Part shown: positions 41,648 through 52,785 of the stretch, piece after piece | How positions within the stretch are numbered: the stretch's first letter is position 1 | How the letters are laid out: each line of letters starts with the position of its first letter | Assembly: GCF_039872765.1 (NCBI RefSeq) | Contig: NZ_JBDPZC010000005.1 | Location: 186,001-250,000, forward strand | Length of the DNA stretch: 64,000 bases | Source: Roseateles_B flavus | Lineage (GTDB): Bacteria > Pseudomonadota > Gammaproteobacteria > Burkholderiales > Burkholderiaceae_C | Direction: 5' to 3' | Program-made: the position numbers and the translations under genes | The notes under the pieces: model-generated | Told to the model about the DNA's origin: nothing | The model's database searches: none | Seen by the model: only the letters and a program-made list of their open reading frames with translations

Positions 41648-42877
41648 TCAGGCCACGGAGCGGCCCAGCAGGCGTTCGTAGACCGGCACGTAATTGGCCG
41701 CGCTGTTGCGCCAGTTGCGCACATCCTCGACGAAGCGACGGCCGTTGGCCTGCACGCGCGGCCAGTCGGCCGGGGCCGACAGCACGCGCATCACCACATC
41801 GGCCAGAGACTGGCGGTCGCCTGCCTTGAACAGGTGGCCCGTCTGCCCGTCCTCGATGAGCTCCTTGTGGCCGCCCACATCCGAGGCGACCAGCAGGCGC
41901 CCCTGGGCCATGGCCTCCAGCGGCTTGAGCGGCGTCACCAGCTCGGTCAAGCGCATGGGATGGCGGGGGAACACCAGCACATCGATCAGGTCGTAGTAGC
42001 GCTGGACCTGGGCATGCGGCACGCGCCCGGTGAAGACCACCTTGTCGGCCAGGCCCAGGGCCTGGCACTGCGCCTTCAGGGCGGCATCCTGCGGGCCGCC
42101 GCCGACCAGCAGCAGGCGCACGCTGGGGTCCCGCTGCAGCATCTGAGGCAGCGCGTCCAGCAGCAAGTCCAGGCCTTCGTAGGCATAGAAGGAGCCGATG
42201 AAGCCCAGCACCTTGGCCCCCTGCAGGCCCAGCTGCGCCTGCAGGTCCGGGTCCGGCTGACCGCCGGGTTCGAAGCTCGCTATGTCCACCGCGTTCGGGA
42301 TGACGCTGACCTTGGACGCGGGAATGCCGCGCCCCAGGATGTCGCTTCGCAGCCCCTCGCAGATGGTGAAGACATGGTCCACGCGGCGCATGGCACGAGT
42401 CTCCAGGGCCCGCGTGGCCTTGTAGCGCAGGCTGCCCTCGGTGGTGGTGCCGTGGTCGACCGCGGCGTCCTCCCAGAAGGCCCGGATCTCGTAGACCACC
42501 GGCAGGCCGGCACGCCGCGCGGCGCTTGCCGCCGGCAAGGCATTCAGCACGGGGGAATGCGCATGGAGGATGTGGGGGCGGTGTTCCTGGATCAGGGTGT
42601 CGATGCGGCGTTCGAGCGCGCGCATCAGCTGCATCTCCTTGATCACCGGCAGGCCGCTGGCTTCGGCCAGCGGGGTGCGGTGGAAGGTCCAGTGATCGAC
42701 CTGCTCCTGCAGCGCTCCATCGTGGCGGCCCGAGCTCTGCTCGTGCTTGGGGCTGGTGACATGCAGGGTCTCCCAGCCCAGCTTGCGCTGCTCGCGCAGC
42801 AGCGAGGCCGTGCGGAAGGTGTAGCCGCTGTGCAGCGGCAGGGAGTGGTCGAGGATGTGGAGGACGCGGACGGTCAT
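41648..42877 (-). CDS. Exosortase A-associated glycosyltransferase, Daro_2409-type
   Basis: The 409-residue GT-B enzyme has the N-terminal HILDHSLPLHSGYTFRTASLLREQ, characteristic of the XrtA-associated group typified by Daro_2409. The donor lobe has GFIGSFYAYEGLDLLLDAL and LVTPLKPLEAMAQGRLLVASDVGG. ATG 42877 is used; one base separates it from the asparagine synthase-like gene stop, so the two are translationally coupled. It acts with the neighbouring GTs in assembling the exopolysaccharide repeat unit. Confidence 0.9.
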   Translation of the reverse strand: MTVRVLHILDHSLPLHSGYTFRTASLLREQRKLGWETLHVTSPKHEQSSGRHDGALQEQVDHWTFHRTPLAEASGLPVIKEMQLMRALERRIDTLIQEHRPHILHAHSPVLNALPAASAARRAGLPVVYEIRAFWEDAAVDHGTTTEGSLRYKATRALETRAMRRVDHVFTICEGLRSDILGRGIPASKVSVIPNAVDIASFEPGGQPDPDLQAQLGLQGAKVLGFIGSFYAYEGLDLLLDALPQMLQRDPSVRLLLVGGGPQDAALKAQCQALGLADKVVFTGRVPHAQVQRYYDLIDVLVFPRHPMRLTELVTPLKPLEAMAQGRLLVASDVGGHKELIEDGQTGHLFKAGDRQSLADVVMRVLSAPADWPRVQANGRRFVEDVRNWRNSAANYVPVYERLLGRSVA

Positions 42878-42878
42878 A

Positions 42879-44849
42879 TCAGGAGGCGGCAGACGGGGTG
42901 GCGAGGGCCGGCACGGCCTTGCTGGCGATGGCATGGTCGGGCACCACCGGATGGGGGCCATCGACCACGACGCGCAGGAAGGCCTCGAACATGGTCAAGG
43001 ACCACAGGGCCGTGCTGTGGTCGGCCCGGCCGGACTGGTGCTGGTCGACGAGATCCCGCAGGCAGTCGGGATTGAACCAGCCGGTGTCGGCCAGGCGCGG
43101 CCCCAGCACGGACTCACGCACCTTGTCCTTCAAGGGCCCGCGGAACCAGTTGGCCAGGGGCACGGAGAAGCCCATCTTGGGCCGGTACAGCACCTCGTGC
43201 GGCAGCTGGCTTTCCATGCTCTTCTTGAGCAGGTACTTGCCCTCCTGGCCGTGCAGCTTGAGCGAGGAGGGCAGCGTGGCCAGCCATTCCAGCAGCTCGT
43301 GGTCCATCAGCGGCTCGCGCACTTCCAGCGAGTGGGCCATGCTGGCGCGGTCCACCTTGGTGTTGATGTCGCCGACGAGGTAGGTCTTGGTGTCCAGGTA
43401 CTGGATGAGGGCCAGCTGGTCGTCGGTATTGGCGTTCTGTGCGTGGCGGTGGAAGACCTGGTCCGCGCTGTAGCCGGCCAGGGCCTGGCGCATCGCGGGG
43501 CTGAACAGGCGCTGGCGCAGCGGGGCCTTGTTCTGGGACACCGAATGGCAGTAGGCGCTGACCGGGTCCATGGCCATGCCCTGGAAGGTGGTCTTGGCGC
43601 GCAGAAAACGCGGCGCCCAGTCCAGCTTGGGATAGGCGCGCCCCAGCGCAGCGAAGACCCTCTGCCCCATGCGGCCGGGCAGCATGCCGCGCAGGCCGGA
43701 CTCCAGCATGTGCAGCTTGTAGCGGCGATAGCCGCCGAAGGCCTCGTCCCCGCCATCACCGGACAGGGCCACGGTGACATGGCGGCGGGCCATCTCACAG
43801 ACGCGGTAGGTGGGGACGGCGGAACTGTCGGCGTAGGGCTCGTCGTAGAGCCGGGCCAGAGTGTCCACGAGGTCGAAGTCATTGCTGCCCACGGTGTGGC
43901 AGACATGGGCCGTGCCATGGCGCTGGGCGACCATGGCGGCGAACTCGGACTCGTTGAAGCGCGGGTCGTCGAATGCAATGGCACAGGTGCGCACCGGCTG
44001 GTCCGACAGGCCAGCCATGGTGGCCACCACCGCGCTGGAGTCGACCCCGCCGGACAGGAAGGCGCCCAGCGGCACCTCGGCGATCATGCGCAGGCGCACG
44101 GACTCGCGCAGACGCTCCAGCAGCTCGGCCTGGGCATCGGCCAGGCTGATGGGGTTGTCCAGCGTGTAGCGCAGATCCCAGAAGGGCTTGGACGCCGGAA
44201 TCGGCACACCGCGCTGGATGCGCAGGGTGTGGCCCATGTCCAGCTTGTGGATGCCCTTGAAGATGGTGCGCGGCTCGGGCACGTAGCCGAAGGCAAAGTA
44301 CTCCTCCACCGCCTGCGGCTCGATCTCGCGCCGCAGCTGCGGATGGGCCAGCAGGGACTTCAGCTCGGAGCCGAAGAGCAGCAGGCCGTCGTCCAGCACC
44401 GTCCAGTACAGGGGTTTGACGCCCAGGCGGTCACGCGCCATGAACAGGCACTGCTGCTTGCGATCCCAGATCACGAAGGCGAACATGCCACGCAGGCGGT
44501 CCACGCAGCGCTCACCCCAGCTCTCCCAGGCGTGAACAATGACTTCGGTGTCGCTGCGGGTGTGGAACTGGTGACCCAGGGCCTGCAGCTCGGGGATGAG
44601 TTCCTGGTAGTTGTAGATCTCGCCATTGAAGACGATGGCAACGCTGCGGTCCGCGTTGAACAGCGGCTGCTGACCCGTGGCGATGTCGATGATGGACAGG
44701 CGGCGGTGGCCGAAGCCCAGGCCGGGTTCCAGGTAGAGGTCGCCCTCGTCCGGACCGCGGTGGTGCTGGGAGTCGTTCATGCGACGCAGCACGGCGCCGT
44801 CGATGGCGCGCGCCTGGCGGGTGTCAAAAATGCCGGTGATGCCGCACAT
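42879..44849 (-). CDS. XrtA/PEP-CTERM system amidotransferase (asparagine synthase-like)
   Basis: The 656-residue protein has an N-terminal Ntn glutaminase domain with catalytic Cys2 (MCGITGIFDTRQA) and the glutamine-binding HRGPDEGD. The synthetase domain has the P-loop LSGGVDSSAVVATMA and the later LSGDGGDEAFGGYRRYK. It is like AsnB in form. In XrtA loci this paralogue is thought to amidate a sugar or protein carboxyl instead of making free asparagine. ATG 44849 is used. The 156-base upstream spacer holds a 9-bp-stem hairpin at 44916-44939. Confidence 0.9.
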   Translation of the reverse strand: MCGITGIFDTRQARAIDGAVLRRMNDSQHHRGPDEGDLYLEPGLGFGHRRLSIIDIATGQQPLFNADRSVAIVFNGEIYNYQELIPELQALGHQFHTRSDTEVIVHAWESWGERCVDRLRGMFAFVIWDRKQQCLFMARDRLGVKPLYWTVLDDGLLLFGSELKSLLAHPQLRREIEPQAVEEYFAFGYVPEPRTIFKGIHKLDMGHTLRIQRGVPIPASKPFWDLRYTLDNPISLADAQAELLERLRESVRLRMIAEVPLGAFLSGGVDSSAVVATMAGLSDQPVRTCAIAFDDPRFNESEFAAMVAQRHGTAHVCHTVGSNDFDLVDTLARLYDEPYADSSAVPTYRVCEMARRHVTVALSGDGGDEAFGGYRRYKLHMLESGLRGMLPGRMGQRVFAALGRAYPKLDWAPRFLRAKTTFQGMAMDPVSAYCHSVSQNKAPLRQRLFSPAMRQALAGYSADQVFHRHAQNANTDDQLALIQYLDTKTYLVGDINTKVDRASMAHSLEVREPLMDHELLEWLATLPSSLKLHGQEGKYLLKKSMESQLPHEVLYRPKMGFSVPLANWFRGPLKDKVRESVLGPRLADTGWFNPDCLRDLVDQHQSGRADHSTALWSLTMFEAFLRVVVDGPHPVVPDHAIASKAVPALATPSAAS

Positions 44850-44915
44850 GGTCTGCCTTCAATCCGCAATGCCCCGACCGGGCCAAGGCCCTGGTCTGGC
44901 CTGGTCCGGAAACAA

Positions 44916-44939
44916 GCTTGCCGAGCAAGCTCGGCAAGC
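44916..44939 (-). terminator. Hairpin in the spacer between the nucleotide-sugar dehydrogenase and amidotransferase genes
   Basis: GCTTGCCGA (44916-44924) pairs with TCGGCAAGC (44931-44939) around a six-base loop. Read on the minus strand it follows the dehydrogenase gene, but only a short TTGTTT run comes after it, so termination would be partial. It could equally be an mRNA-processing or attenuation element between operon segments. Confidence 0.4.
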
Positions 44940-45005
44940 AATCTTCACAATCATGGGCGGCGGCCCTGCGCCGGGTCTCAGGCCCGGCCGGAGCCGCCTC
45001 GGAGA

Positions 45006-46286
<1,281 letters not shown>

Positions 46287-46326
46287 ACAAATACCTTTCT
46301 GAAGATTCTCGAATTATGGCCAGTCC

Positions 46327-47901
46327 TCAGCGCTGAGACTGTGACTGCAGGTAGCCTTGAATCACGGGGGTCAAGGTTGGCAGAAGCTCTGCCAGGGCCG
46401 AGCCCCCCTCCTCCGCTTGCGGTGCATAGATGAACACGGCGGCCGCGTTGTCCACGCGCCCTCCCAGCAGGCACCAGGCCGTGAACAGACGGGCGCGCAC
46501 CGAGGAATTGGTGAAATGGCCGTCCACCCAGTGCGTCTGCATCACCTGCAGCGCCTCGCGCGTGCCGGTCACGTGCATGCGCTGCCGCAGCTGGGCAGCA
46601 CGCCAGATGCCCGACGCCGGGCCGGCCTCGGCCGCGGCTTGCTCCACCCAGTCGTCCTTGAAGCCGGCCAGCCGGTTCTCCGAATTCATCACTTTGCGTT
46701 CTTCGTCCTGCCCCCGGTAGAACATCACCCAGATGCAGAAGGAACGCCCGTCCTTCTGATAGCAGGACTGCTGCCGAGCGCTTTCGCCGCCATAGGCTGG
46801 CTTCCAGCCACCCTGCGTCGAGCCCTCGACCAGGTGCCAGCCCTGGGACTCGAGATCCAGGGGTGCCAGCGCGACGGGCGCATCTGCGCCCGGCAGATGC
46901 TCGACGTGGTAGGCCCAGGCGGCCGGCAGGGCCAGCAGCACCAGGGCCAGGGCCGTCTGGAGCCAGGGCGCACGAGCACCCTGCGCCTGGGCAGGCACCT
47001 CAGGCTGCGGCTCGACCAGTGGCGCATCGACATAGCGGATGCCCACCATGTACAGCAGGGTCATCACCAGGCCGAAGAAGATCCAGCCATAGATGATGTG
47101 ATCCACGCCCGTGGCCAGCTCATTGCCGGACAGGTGGCCGATCATCACGATCATGTAGGCCCGCAGCCAGTTGGCGATGAGAGGCACCACCAGCGACACC
47201 GCCACGAAGATCCAGCGGCGCCAGGCGCTGCGGTAGTTGATGTACGCGAACAGCGTGCCCACCATGAAGGAGGCAATCAGGTAGCGAATCCCGCTGCAGG
47301 CCTCCACCACCGACCAGTGCCCGCTGGGAATGACGAACTCCAGGCCTTCGCGGTACACCGGAATGCCAGTGGCCCGCAGGGCAGCCACGGTGAAGTCCGC
47401 CGTGGAGTTCATCAGCGTGGGCAGCAGGAATTCACCGAAGGGCACGGCAAAGAAGCTGAAGCTCAGTGGGAAGAGCAGGCGCAGGGCAACGGCCCGGCCG
47501 AAGACCAGGGGCACCAGCAGCACCAGCAGCGCCACGATGGCGAAATGCTCGGCCGCATTCACGTGGGCCAGGCGCACCACCAGCCAGGCCGGCAGCAGCA
47601 GGGCCAGACCCAGCAGGGCCGGCCACCAGGGGCGCGGCGTCAGCACCAGGCAGTCATAGCGCCGGCGCCAGGCCAGCCACAGCACCGCCGGGAAGACCAG
47701 GTAGCCGTGGGCAAAGGTGTCCGAGCGCGACCAGATGCCCACCATGGACTCGAAGGACGGCCACAGCAGGCCGACGGCGGCCACGGTGCACAGCAGCCAG
47801 GCCAGCAGCGCCGAGCGCCAGCTGGCCCGCAGGCTGTCAGGCAGGCTGCGCCAGAAGCTACGGGTGTCGTGGACCCAGTCCTGCAGCAATTCCTTCAGCA
47901 T
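46327..47901 (-). CDS. xrtA: Exosortase A fused to EpsI domain
   Basis: The 524-residue membrane protein has an N-terminal exosortase half with eight or so helices. The catalytic residues are Cys202 in VEACSGIRYLIASF, Arg247 in NWLRAYMIV and His268 in GVDHIIYGWIFF. XrtA cleaves PEP-CTERM tails and is thought to transfer the protein to a surface anchor. From about residue 310 the sequence is an EpsI-type periplasmic domain (LDLESQGWHLVEGS...). This fused form is usual for XrtA. It overlaps the glycosyltransferase gene upstream by 7 bases. Confidence 0.95.
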   Translation of the reverse strand: MLKELLQDWVHDTRSFWRSLPDSLRASWRSALLAWLLCTVAAVGLLWPSFESMVGIWSRSDTFAHGYLVFPAVLWLAWRRRYDCLVLTPRPWWPALLGLALLLPAWLVVRLAHVNAAEHFAIVALLVLLVPLVFGRAVALRLLFPLSFSFFAVPFGEFLLPTLMNSTADFTVAALRATGIPVYREGLEFVIPSGHWSVVEACSGIRYLIASFMVGTLFAYINYRSAWRRWIFVAVSLVVPLIANWLRAYMIVMIGHLSGNELATGVDHIIYGWIFFGLVMTLLYMVGIRYVDAPLVEPQPEVPAQAQGARAPWLQTALALVLLALPAAWAYHVEHLPGADAPVALAPLDLESQGWHLVEGSTQGGWKPAYGGESARQQSCYQKDGRSFCIWVMFYRGQDEERKVMNSENRLAGFKDDWVEQAAAEAGPASGIWRAAQLRQRMHVTGTREALQVMQTHWVDGHFTNSSVRARLFTAWCLLGGRVDNAAAVFIYAPQAEEGGSALAELLPTLTPVIQGYLQSQSQR

Positions 47902-49103
47902 GCGCCCCCCATGGCCCGGTCCAGGGCACCGTCGATGGCCGACAAGTGTGCATCCCAGCTGTAGTGATCCAGCACATAGCGGCGTGCGGCCAGCCCGACG
48001 CGCCGCGACTGCTCGCGATCCGCCAGCACGGTCTCGAGCGCGTCCAGGTATTCCTCGGCCGTCTCGGCTTCGTACAGGGCGTCACCATGCAGGGCCCCGA
48101 TCACCTGCGCACAGCCGCGCGCCGAGACCACGGCCTTGCACATGGACATGGCCTCCAGCACCTTGTTCTGCACGCCACGGGCGAGACGCAACGGGGCGAC
48201 GACAGCATCGGCATGCTGCAGATAGGGCCGCACGTCGGGCACCGTGCCGGTCACGCGCACCTGCGGCCCGGCCAGGGCCTGCACGGCTGGCGTGGGACTG
48301 CGTCCGACGATGTGGAACTGCGCCTGAGGATGCCTTTGCAGCACCGCCGGCAACACCGCCTCGGCAAACCAGGACACCGCATCCACATTCGGCCAATAGT
48401 CCATCGCGCCGGTGAACACCAGATGCGGCCCCGGGCCGGAGAAGGGACTCGCGCTGTCCTGCTGCGGCTGGAAAAAGTCGCTGTCGACCCCATTGCACAG
48501 GGCCTGGATCTTGGCATCCAGCCCGGGCGCCAGGCCCAGGAACAGCTGCCGTTCCGGCTCGGTGACCAAATAGCTCATCCGGGCAGCGCCGACGATGCGG
48601 CGCTCGTAGTCCAGCAGCGTGCGCCCTTCGCGGCCATAGACCCAGGACATGGGCCAGCGATGCGCACGGGCATAGCCCACCCATTTCTGCGAGTCCACGT
48701 CGATCAGGTCGACCAGCATGGGCAGGGGCAGATCCAGGGCGTACTGGGCCATGGTGGACGAGAAGACGATGCTGGCATCGAGTGCCTGTTCCTTCAGGCA
48801 GCGCTGCACCCAGGCACTCATCGCGGCATCCCGGTAGTAGGGCAGGCCCAGGGGCTCGCCGCTGAGCAGGCCCTTGAGGCTGCGCAGCTTGCCGAGCCGG
48901 GGGTTCAGCGGCAGGGCGCAGACATCGGCACAGACGCTGCGCAGCTTGTCCAGGTACTGCCAGTCCTCCGGGTCATCGACAAAGGTGCCCAGGAACACGC
49001 GGTGGCGCTGCGCCAGGTGCTTCAGCAGATGCCAGGACCGGACCTTGTCGCCCTTGTTGGGTGGGTACGGCAGGCGGTGGACGAGGTAGAGGATGTTGGC
49101 CAT
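47895..49103 (-). CDS. XrtA/PEP-CTERM-associated glycosyltransferase (TIGR03087-type)
   Basis: The 402-residue GT-B enzyme has the signature opening ILYLVHRLPYPPNKGDKVRSWHLLKHLA and a donor lobe with HLVFTGAMDYWPNVDAVSWF and ARGVQNKVLEAMSMCKAVVS. It belongs to the XrtA-linked TIGR03087-type family. Its 3' end overlaps xrtA, tying polymer assembly to protein sorting. The 160-base spacer before it carries no gene; it may hold a promoter but no clear one was found. Confidence 0.92.
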   Translation of the reverse strand: MANILYLVHRLPYPPNKGDKVRSWHLLKHLAQRHRVFLGTFVDDPEDWQYLDKLRSVCADVCALPLNPRLGKLRSLKGLLSGEPLGLPYYRDAAMSAWVQRCLKEQALDASIVFSSTMAQYALDLPLPMLVDLIDVDSQKWVGYARAHRWPMSWVYGREGRTLLDYERRIVGAARMSYLVTEPERQLFLGLAPGLDAKIQALCNGVDSDFFQPQQDSASPFSGPGPHLVFTGAMDYWPNVDAVSWFAEAVLPAVLQRHPQAQFHIVGRSPTPAVQALAGPQVRVTGTVPDVRPYLQHADAVVAPLRLARGVQNKVLEAMSMCKAVVSARGCAQVIGALHGDALYEAETAEEYLDALETVLADREQSRRVGLAARRYVLDHYSWDAHLSAIDGALDRAMGGAC

Positions 49104-49263
49104 CTCAAGCCCTCACCGGCCTGGCACGGCGTGCCGGCGTCACCTGCCATCGCGTGGACGCCTCGGAGCGACCGACGTCCGGACGCCTGCATGCCGTGCG
49201 CACACGCCCATCCCGGACCTGAGCCATGGACACCAGGCCTTGGATTACCAACTCGAATGACAT

Positions 49264-50124
49264 TCAGTGCTGACCCGCTGCTTGAGCCGTCAATCGAGGT
49301 TTGAGGAAAACCTCGTCCATGCGGCCCCATTTGAAATCTTTCAACAGACGGGCAATCCGCCCCTCCGTGCGCGAAAGATTTACATAGTGGCGAAAGCGGG
49401 ATTTCGCATCAATCCCCTGAACGCGCGGCTGATCAGGGTCGATTTCCCAGGGATGGAAATAGAACACCGCCGACTGCGCCTCATGGGCGTTGACGCGCTC
49501 CAGCATCCAGCGCGACAGGCCATAGGGAAACAATCTGAAATAGCCGCCGCCGCTGCTGGGCAGATTGCGCTCGAACAGGCGCAACGTGGTAATCGGAATC
49601 TCGAGGAGGCCCTCGCGAACGAAATACGGCGTCCGCGGTGAATCCGGCATGCCGTAATGATCGTGGGCAATCGGATAGACGCTCGAGCTGTACTGGTGGC
49701 CGGTCTCCCGCAATACATCAAAGGCCCAGAGATTGCCCTTGCCGATCGAGAAACTCGGGGCCCGATAGCCCAGGATCGGCAGGCCGCCCAGGTCTTCCAG
49801 CACCTTCTTGGCGCGGCTGAGATCCTCGCGGAAGGCCTCAGGACTCAGGTCGCTCGCGCGTTCATGGCCGTAGCCGTGGCTGGCCAGTTCGTGCCCCGCA
49901 GCGACAATGCGCCGAACGAGTGCCGGGTAGCGCTCGGCAATCCAGCCCAGGGTGAAGAAGGTCGCCCGCGTGTCATGGGCGGCGAGCAGCTCCAGGATGC
50001 GGTCGACGTTGCGCTCGACCCGGCATTCAAGCTCGTTCCAGCGCTCCCGGCGGATGTAGGGCGCAAAGGCGGAGACCTGGAAGTAGTCCTCTACGTCGAT
50101 GGTCATGGCGTTGACCGGCTTCAT
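49264..50124 (-). CDS. XrtA system polysaccharide deacetylase
   Basis: The 286-residue NodB-fold carbohydrate esterase has MTIDVEDYFQVSAF with the catalytic/metal Asp residues, SHGYGHERAS with metal His residues, and the RAPSFSIG element. These mark the XrtA-associated family of polysaccharide deacetylases. It removes N-acetyl groups from the polymer, probably cytoplasmic or periplasmic-facing in the assembly complex. There is no signal peptide. ATG 50124 overlaps the ATPase gene by 4 bases. Confidence 0.93.
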   Translation of the reverse strand: MKPVNAMTIDVEDYFQVSAFAPYIRRERWNELECRVERNVDRILELLAAHDTRATFFTLGWIAERYPALVRRIVAAGHELASHGYGHERASDLSPEAFREDLSRAKKVLEDLGGLPILGYRAPSFSIGKGNLWAFDVLRETGHQYSSSVYPIAHDHYGMPDSPRTPYFVREGLLEIPITTLRLFERNLPSSGGGYFRLFPYGLSRWMLERVNAHEAQSAVFYFHPWEIDPDQPRVQGIDAKSRFRHYVNLSRTEGRIARLLKDFKWGRMDEVFLKPRLTAQAAGQH

Positions 50125-51230
50125 GGCTCCGTCCCTTCCCGTCTTTCCTTGATGCTGGCGGCGTCGACCAGCTTCTGCAACAGGGCCAGCGTCTGCAGGT
50201 TGATGCGCTCCAGGCGCATGAGGCTGCGTTCCAGGCGCTGCAGGCGGTCCGTGTGGTGGTCCTGGGCCAGGTTCAGGATCTGGGCGGACATGCCCTGCCC
50301 CGTCCCTGGCGGCAGCTGGATCTGGCCGATGTCGATGTCCAGGCCGATTTGCCCCAGGTGCGCGGCCGGCAACGAAGCCGGACCCGTGGCCAGGGCCGCA
50401 TGCGCAGAGTCAGGAATGGCGGCTTCGTCCCGGATGTCCTTGACGACTTCATCGACGTCCGCCTGCGTCAGCAACATGCGGCCGGCCATGAAGCCCAGCA
50501 GCAACAGGCGATCGCACAGACTGTTGATCCGGCGCGGAATGCCGCGCGAGGCCTTGTGGATGGCGCTGAAGGCGGCGGGCTCGAAGCTGGGATTGCCGGT
50601 GCTGCCCGCGCACTTGAGACGATGCTCGATGTAGCGCTGTGTCTCTTCCTCGTCCAGCGGGCCGATGTGGCATGTGGCCGCCACGCGCTGGCGGAACTGC
50701 TCCATCTCCGGCCGCTGCAGGATGGCGCGAAACTCGGGCTGACCGACCAGGAAGGTCTGCAGCAGCGACTGGTTGCCGTACTGGAAGTTGGAGAGCATGC
50801 GCAGCTCCTCGACGGCGCGAGCGCTGAGGTTCTGCGCCTCGTCCACCACCAGCAGGCAGCGCTTGCCCTGGGCCGCCTGGCTCACCAGGAAGGCCTCCAG
50901 GGCCATCAGCAGCTCGGACTTGGGCAGGTCCTTGACCCGCACGCCAAAGGCAGCACCGACCAGGCGCAGCGTGTCCTCGGCGTCAAGCTGCGTGGTCACC
51001 AGGTTGCCGATGACGGTATTGCTGCGGTTCAGGCTGTCCAGCAGGCCGCGCAGCAGCGTGGTCTTGCCTGCCCCCACCTCGCCGGTGATGACGATGAAGC
51101 CGTCATTGCGCAGCACGCCGTAGTCCAGATAGGCCTTGGCGCGCCTGTGCTGCTTGCTGCCGAAATAGAAATTGGGATCCGGGCTGAGCTGGAACGGCTT
51201 GCTCGTCAGCCCGTAAAAAGCTTCATACAT
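50121..51230 (-). CDS. XrtA-associated AAA ATPase (ExeA-like)
   Basis: The 369-residue ATPase has Walker A TGEVGAGKTTL near residues 49-59, Walker B LLVVDEAQN near 121-129, and a sensor region with GQPEFRAILQRPEMEQFRQRV. A helical C-terminal region ends in a coiled coil (RLQRLERSLMRLERINLQTL). It belongs to the ExeA/GspA-like family that accompanies exosortase A. A motor or scaffold role in polymer secretion is presumed. It starts 4 bases after the outer-membrane protein gene. Confidence 0.92.
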   Translation of the reverse strand: MYEAFYGLTSKPFQLSPDPNFYFGSKQHRRAKAYLDYGVLRNDGFIVITGEVGAGKTTLLRGLLDSLNRSNTVIGNLVTTQLDAEDTLRLVGAAFGVRVKDLPKSELLMALEAFLVSQAAQGKRCLLVVDEAQNLSARAVEELRMLSNFQYGNQSLLQTFLVGQPEFRAILQRPEMEQFRQRVAATCHIGPLDEEETQRYIEHRLKCAGSTGNPSFEPAAFSAIHKASRGIPRRINSLCDRLLLLGFMAGRMLLTQADVDEVVKDIRDEAAIPDSAHAALATGPASLPAAHLGQIGLDIDIGQIQLPPGTGQGMSAQILNLAQDHHTDRLQRLERSLMRLERINLQTLALLQKLVDAASIKERREGTEP

Positions 51231-51234
51231 GGAA

Positions 51235-52785
51235 CTAGAACAATTGCTGCAGAGTGCCGGTCACGGCGTTCTCCACATAGGGCTGCAAAGGGCTTTCCAT
51301 CTCGGCCCGGCGGACGCTGAACGACAGCGTCCGGTCCCGAGGCAGACGCATGCTCAGCGCCGCACTGAGCGTGCGCAGGTGCGTGCTGTTCACCTTGGCC
51401 TGTTCGGTGCGGGTGCGCTGGTCGGTGTAGCCCAGCGACAGGCTGCTCATGGGCGTCAGGCGATGCGATACGGCCACGACCCCACCCTGCTGCGAGATGC
51501 GGTCGCCGAGGCCGAAGTCATCGCCCGGCAGGCTCACCGCGCCCAGACGCTGGTTGCGGGTGTGTGCCAGCGAGACACTCACCGTGGTGCGCAGGCCTTG
51601 CCACAGCAAGCCCAGTTGCTGCGAGCGCGACAAGCTGACCGCCGAGCTGAGGAAGCCCGGCGCCGACACCGCATCCGGCGAGAGGCCGCTGGCCCTCAAG
51701 GTTGCGAGCACCAGCTCCCGCCGCTTGTCGGCGTCGGGTTCCAGTGATGCCAGCATCTGGAACAGCAGGTCGTAGTTGGTCCGCGTGCCCAGCCCCCCCT
51801 GCACGCCGGGCGGGGACACCTGCTGGATGTCGGAAACCCGCAAGGACAGCCGTGCCAGCCGGTGTTCAAAAGCCAGGCTGTGGGTATTGCCATAGGAGCG
51901 GCGGTCTGCGGCCAGGGAGGCCGTGGTCCGCGGCGAAGGCCGCCATGTCAGCTGGACGCCGTAGGCCGGCTTGCGTTCCTTGGCCTCGCTGGTGAAGTTG
52001 TTGGAGTCGGTGCCGAAATTGACGCTGGCCTCCCAGTCGGGGTCCGGGCGATAGGTCAGCATGCCGATCAGGCGATCGCTGGCCACCCGTCGCCCGACTC
52101 GCGGCTGGGTGGACTGGACGTCGGCCATGACCTGCCAGCCCAGCAGCGTGCCGGCACGTGACGGCCGCAGCACGGCACCCGCGGCATAGCCGCTGTTGTC
52201 GCCGAGATTGGTGTCCTTGGCCCGGTTGAGCGTCAGGTTGACCTGTGACTCCAGGATCGCGGTATCACCCAGGCGCAGGCGCAGGCCCGGCATCACGCTG
52301 AGGTTGGCCACCTGGGTCGCATTCGGGTTGGGCAGATTGGGGTCCACGCTGCGCGGCCCGAGCGCGCTGAGGTTCTGCTGCGAGATGGTGGCCGCCGCCT
52401 GCACGAACATGGAGCCGTCGGCGGGCGCCCAGCGCAGCTGGGAGCTGAGCCGGTGGTAGACGCGATCCGGCTCCGGGGACTTCATGTAGTAGTTCCCGTT
52501 CAGCGAGTAGTCCAGATTGCCATTGAGCTCCAGGCCACGCGCCCGCAAGGACAGCCCCGGCGCCAGGGTGGTGACCAGGGCGGCATCCGGCGCATTGCTT
52601 GAGAGCTTGAGGTTGCTGGTGTAGCCCTGGGAGACCAGGACTCGCGGCTCCAGCGTGATCTGGCGCCGGCTCGCAGCACTGGTGCCCTCGGCGGCTTCCT
52701 GTGCACTGGCCGGCCCCAGCAGCCCGGCTGCCATGCAGACCCCCAGCACCAGCGGCGACGAGCGATCCAGCGTCTTAATGCTCAT
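51235..52785 (-). CDS. PEP-CTERM system-associated outer-membrane beta-barrel protein
   Basis: The 516-residue protein has a signal peptide (residues 1-28, ending GPASAQ). Alternating amphipathic beta strands then run to the C-terminus, which closes with VTGTLQQLF, a typical outer-membrane insertion signature. Repeated strands have Arg, Ser, Thr and aromatic girdles (RLRLGDTAILESQVNLTLNR). This is the TIGR03016-like outer-membrane protein of XrtA loci, likely the export pore for the polymer. ATG 52785 is chosen; the longer frame runs through the tyrosine kinase tail. Confidence 0.88.
   Translation of the reverse strand: MSIKTLDRSSPLVLGVCMAAGLLGPASAQEAAEGTSAASRRQITLEPRVLVSQGYTSNLKLSSNAPDAALVTTLAPGLSLRARGLELNGNLDYSLNGNYYMKSPEPDRVYHRLSSQLRWAPADGSMFVQAAATISQQNLSALGPRSVDPNLPNPNATQVANLSVMPGLRLRLGDTAILESQVNLTLNRAKDTNLGDNSGYAAGAVLRPSRAGTLLGWQVMADVQSTQPRVGRRVASDRLIGMLTYRPDPDWEASVNFGTDSNNFTSEAKERKPAYGVQLTWRPSPRTTASLAADRRSYGNTHSLAFEHRLARLSLRVSDIQQVSPPGVQGGLGTRTNYDLLFQMLASLEPDADKRRELVLATLRASGLSPDAVSAPGFLSSAVSLSRSQQLGLLWQGLRTTVSVSLAHTRNQRLGAVSLPGDDFGLGDRISQQGGVVAVSHRLTPMSSLSLGYTDQRTRTEQAKVNSTHLRTLSAALSMRLPRDRTLSFSVRRAEMESPLQPYVENAVTGTLQQLF

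Noticed and set aside
44868..44883. GG and TTGC at sigma-54 spacing upstream of the amidotransferase gene
   Set aside because: Only the invariant bases match, and the start codon would be too close for a normal leader.
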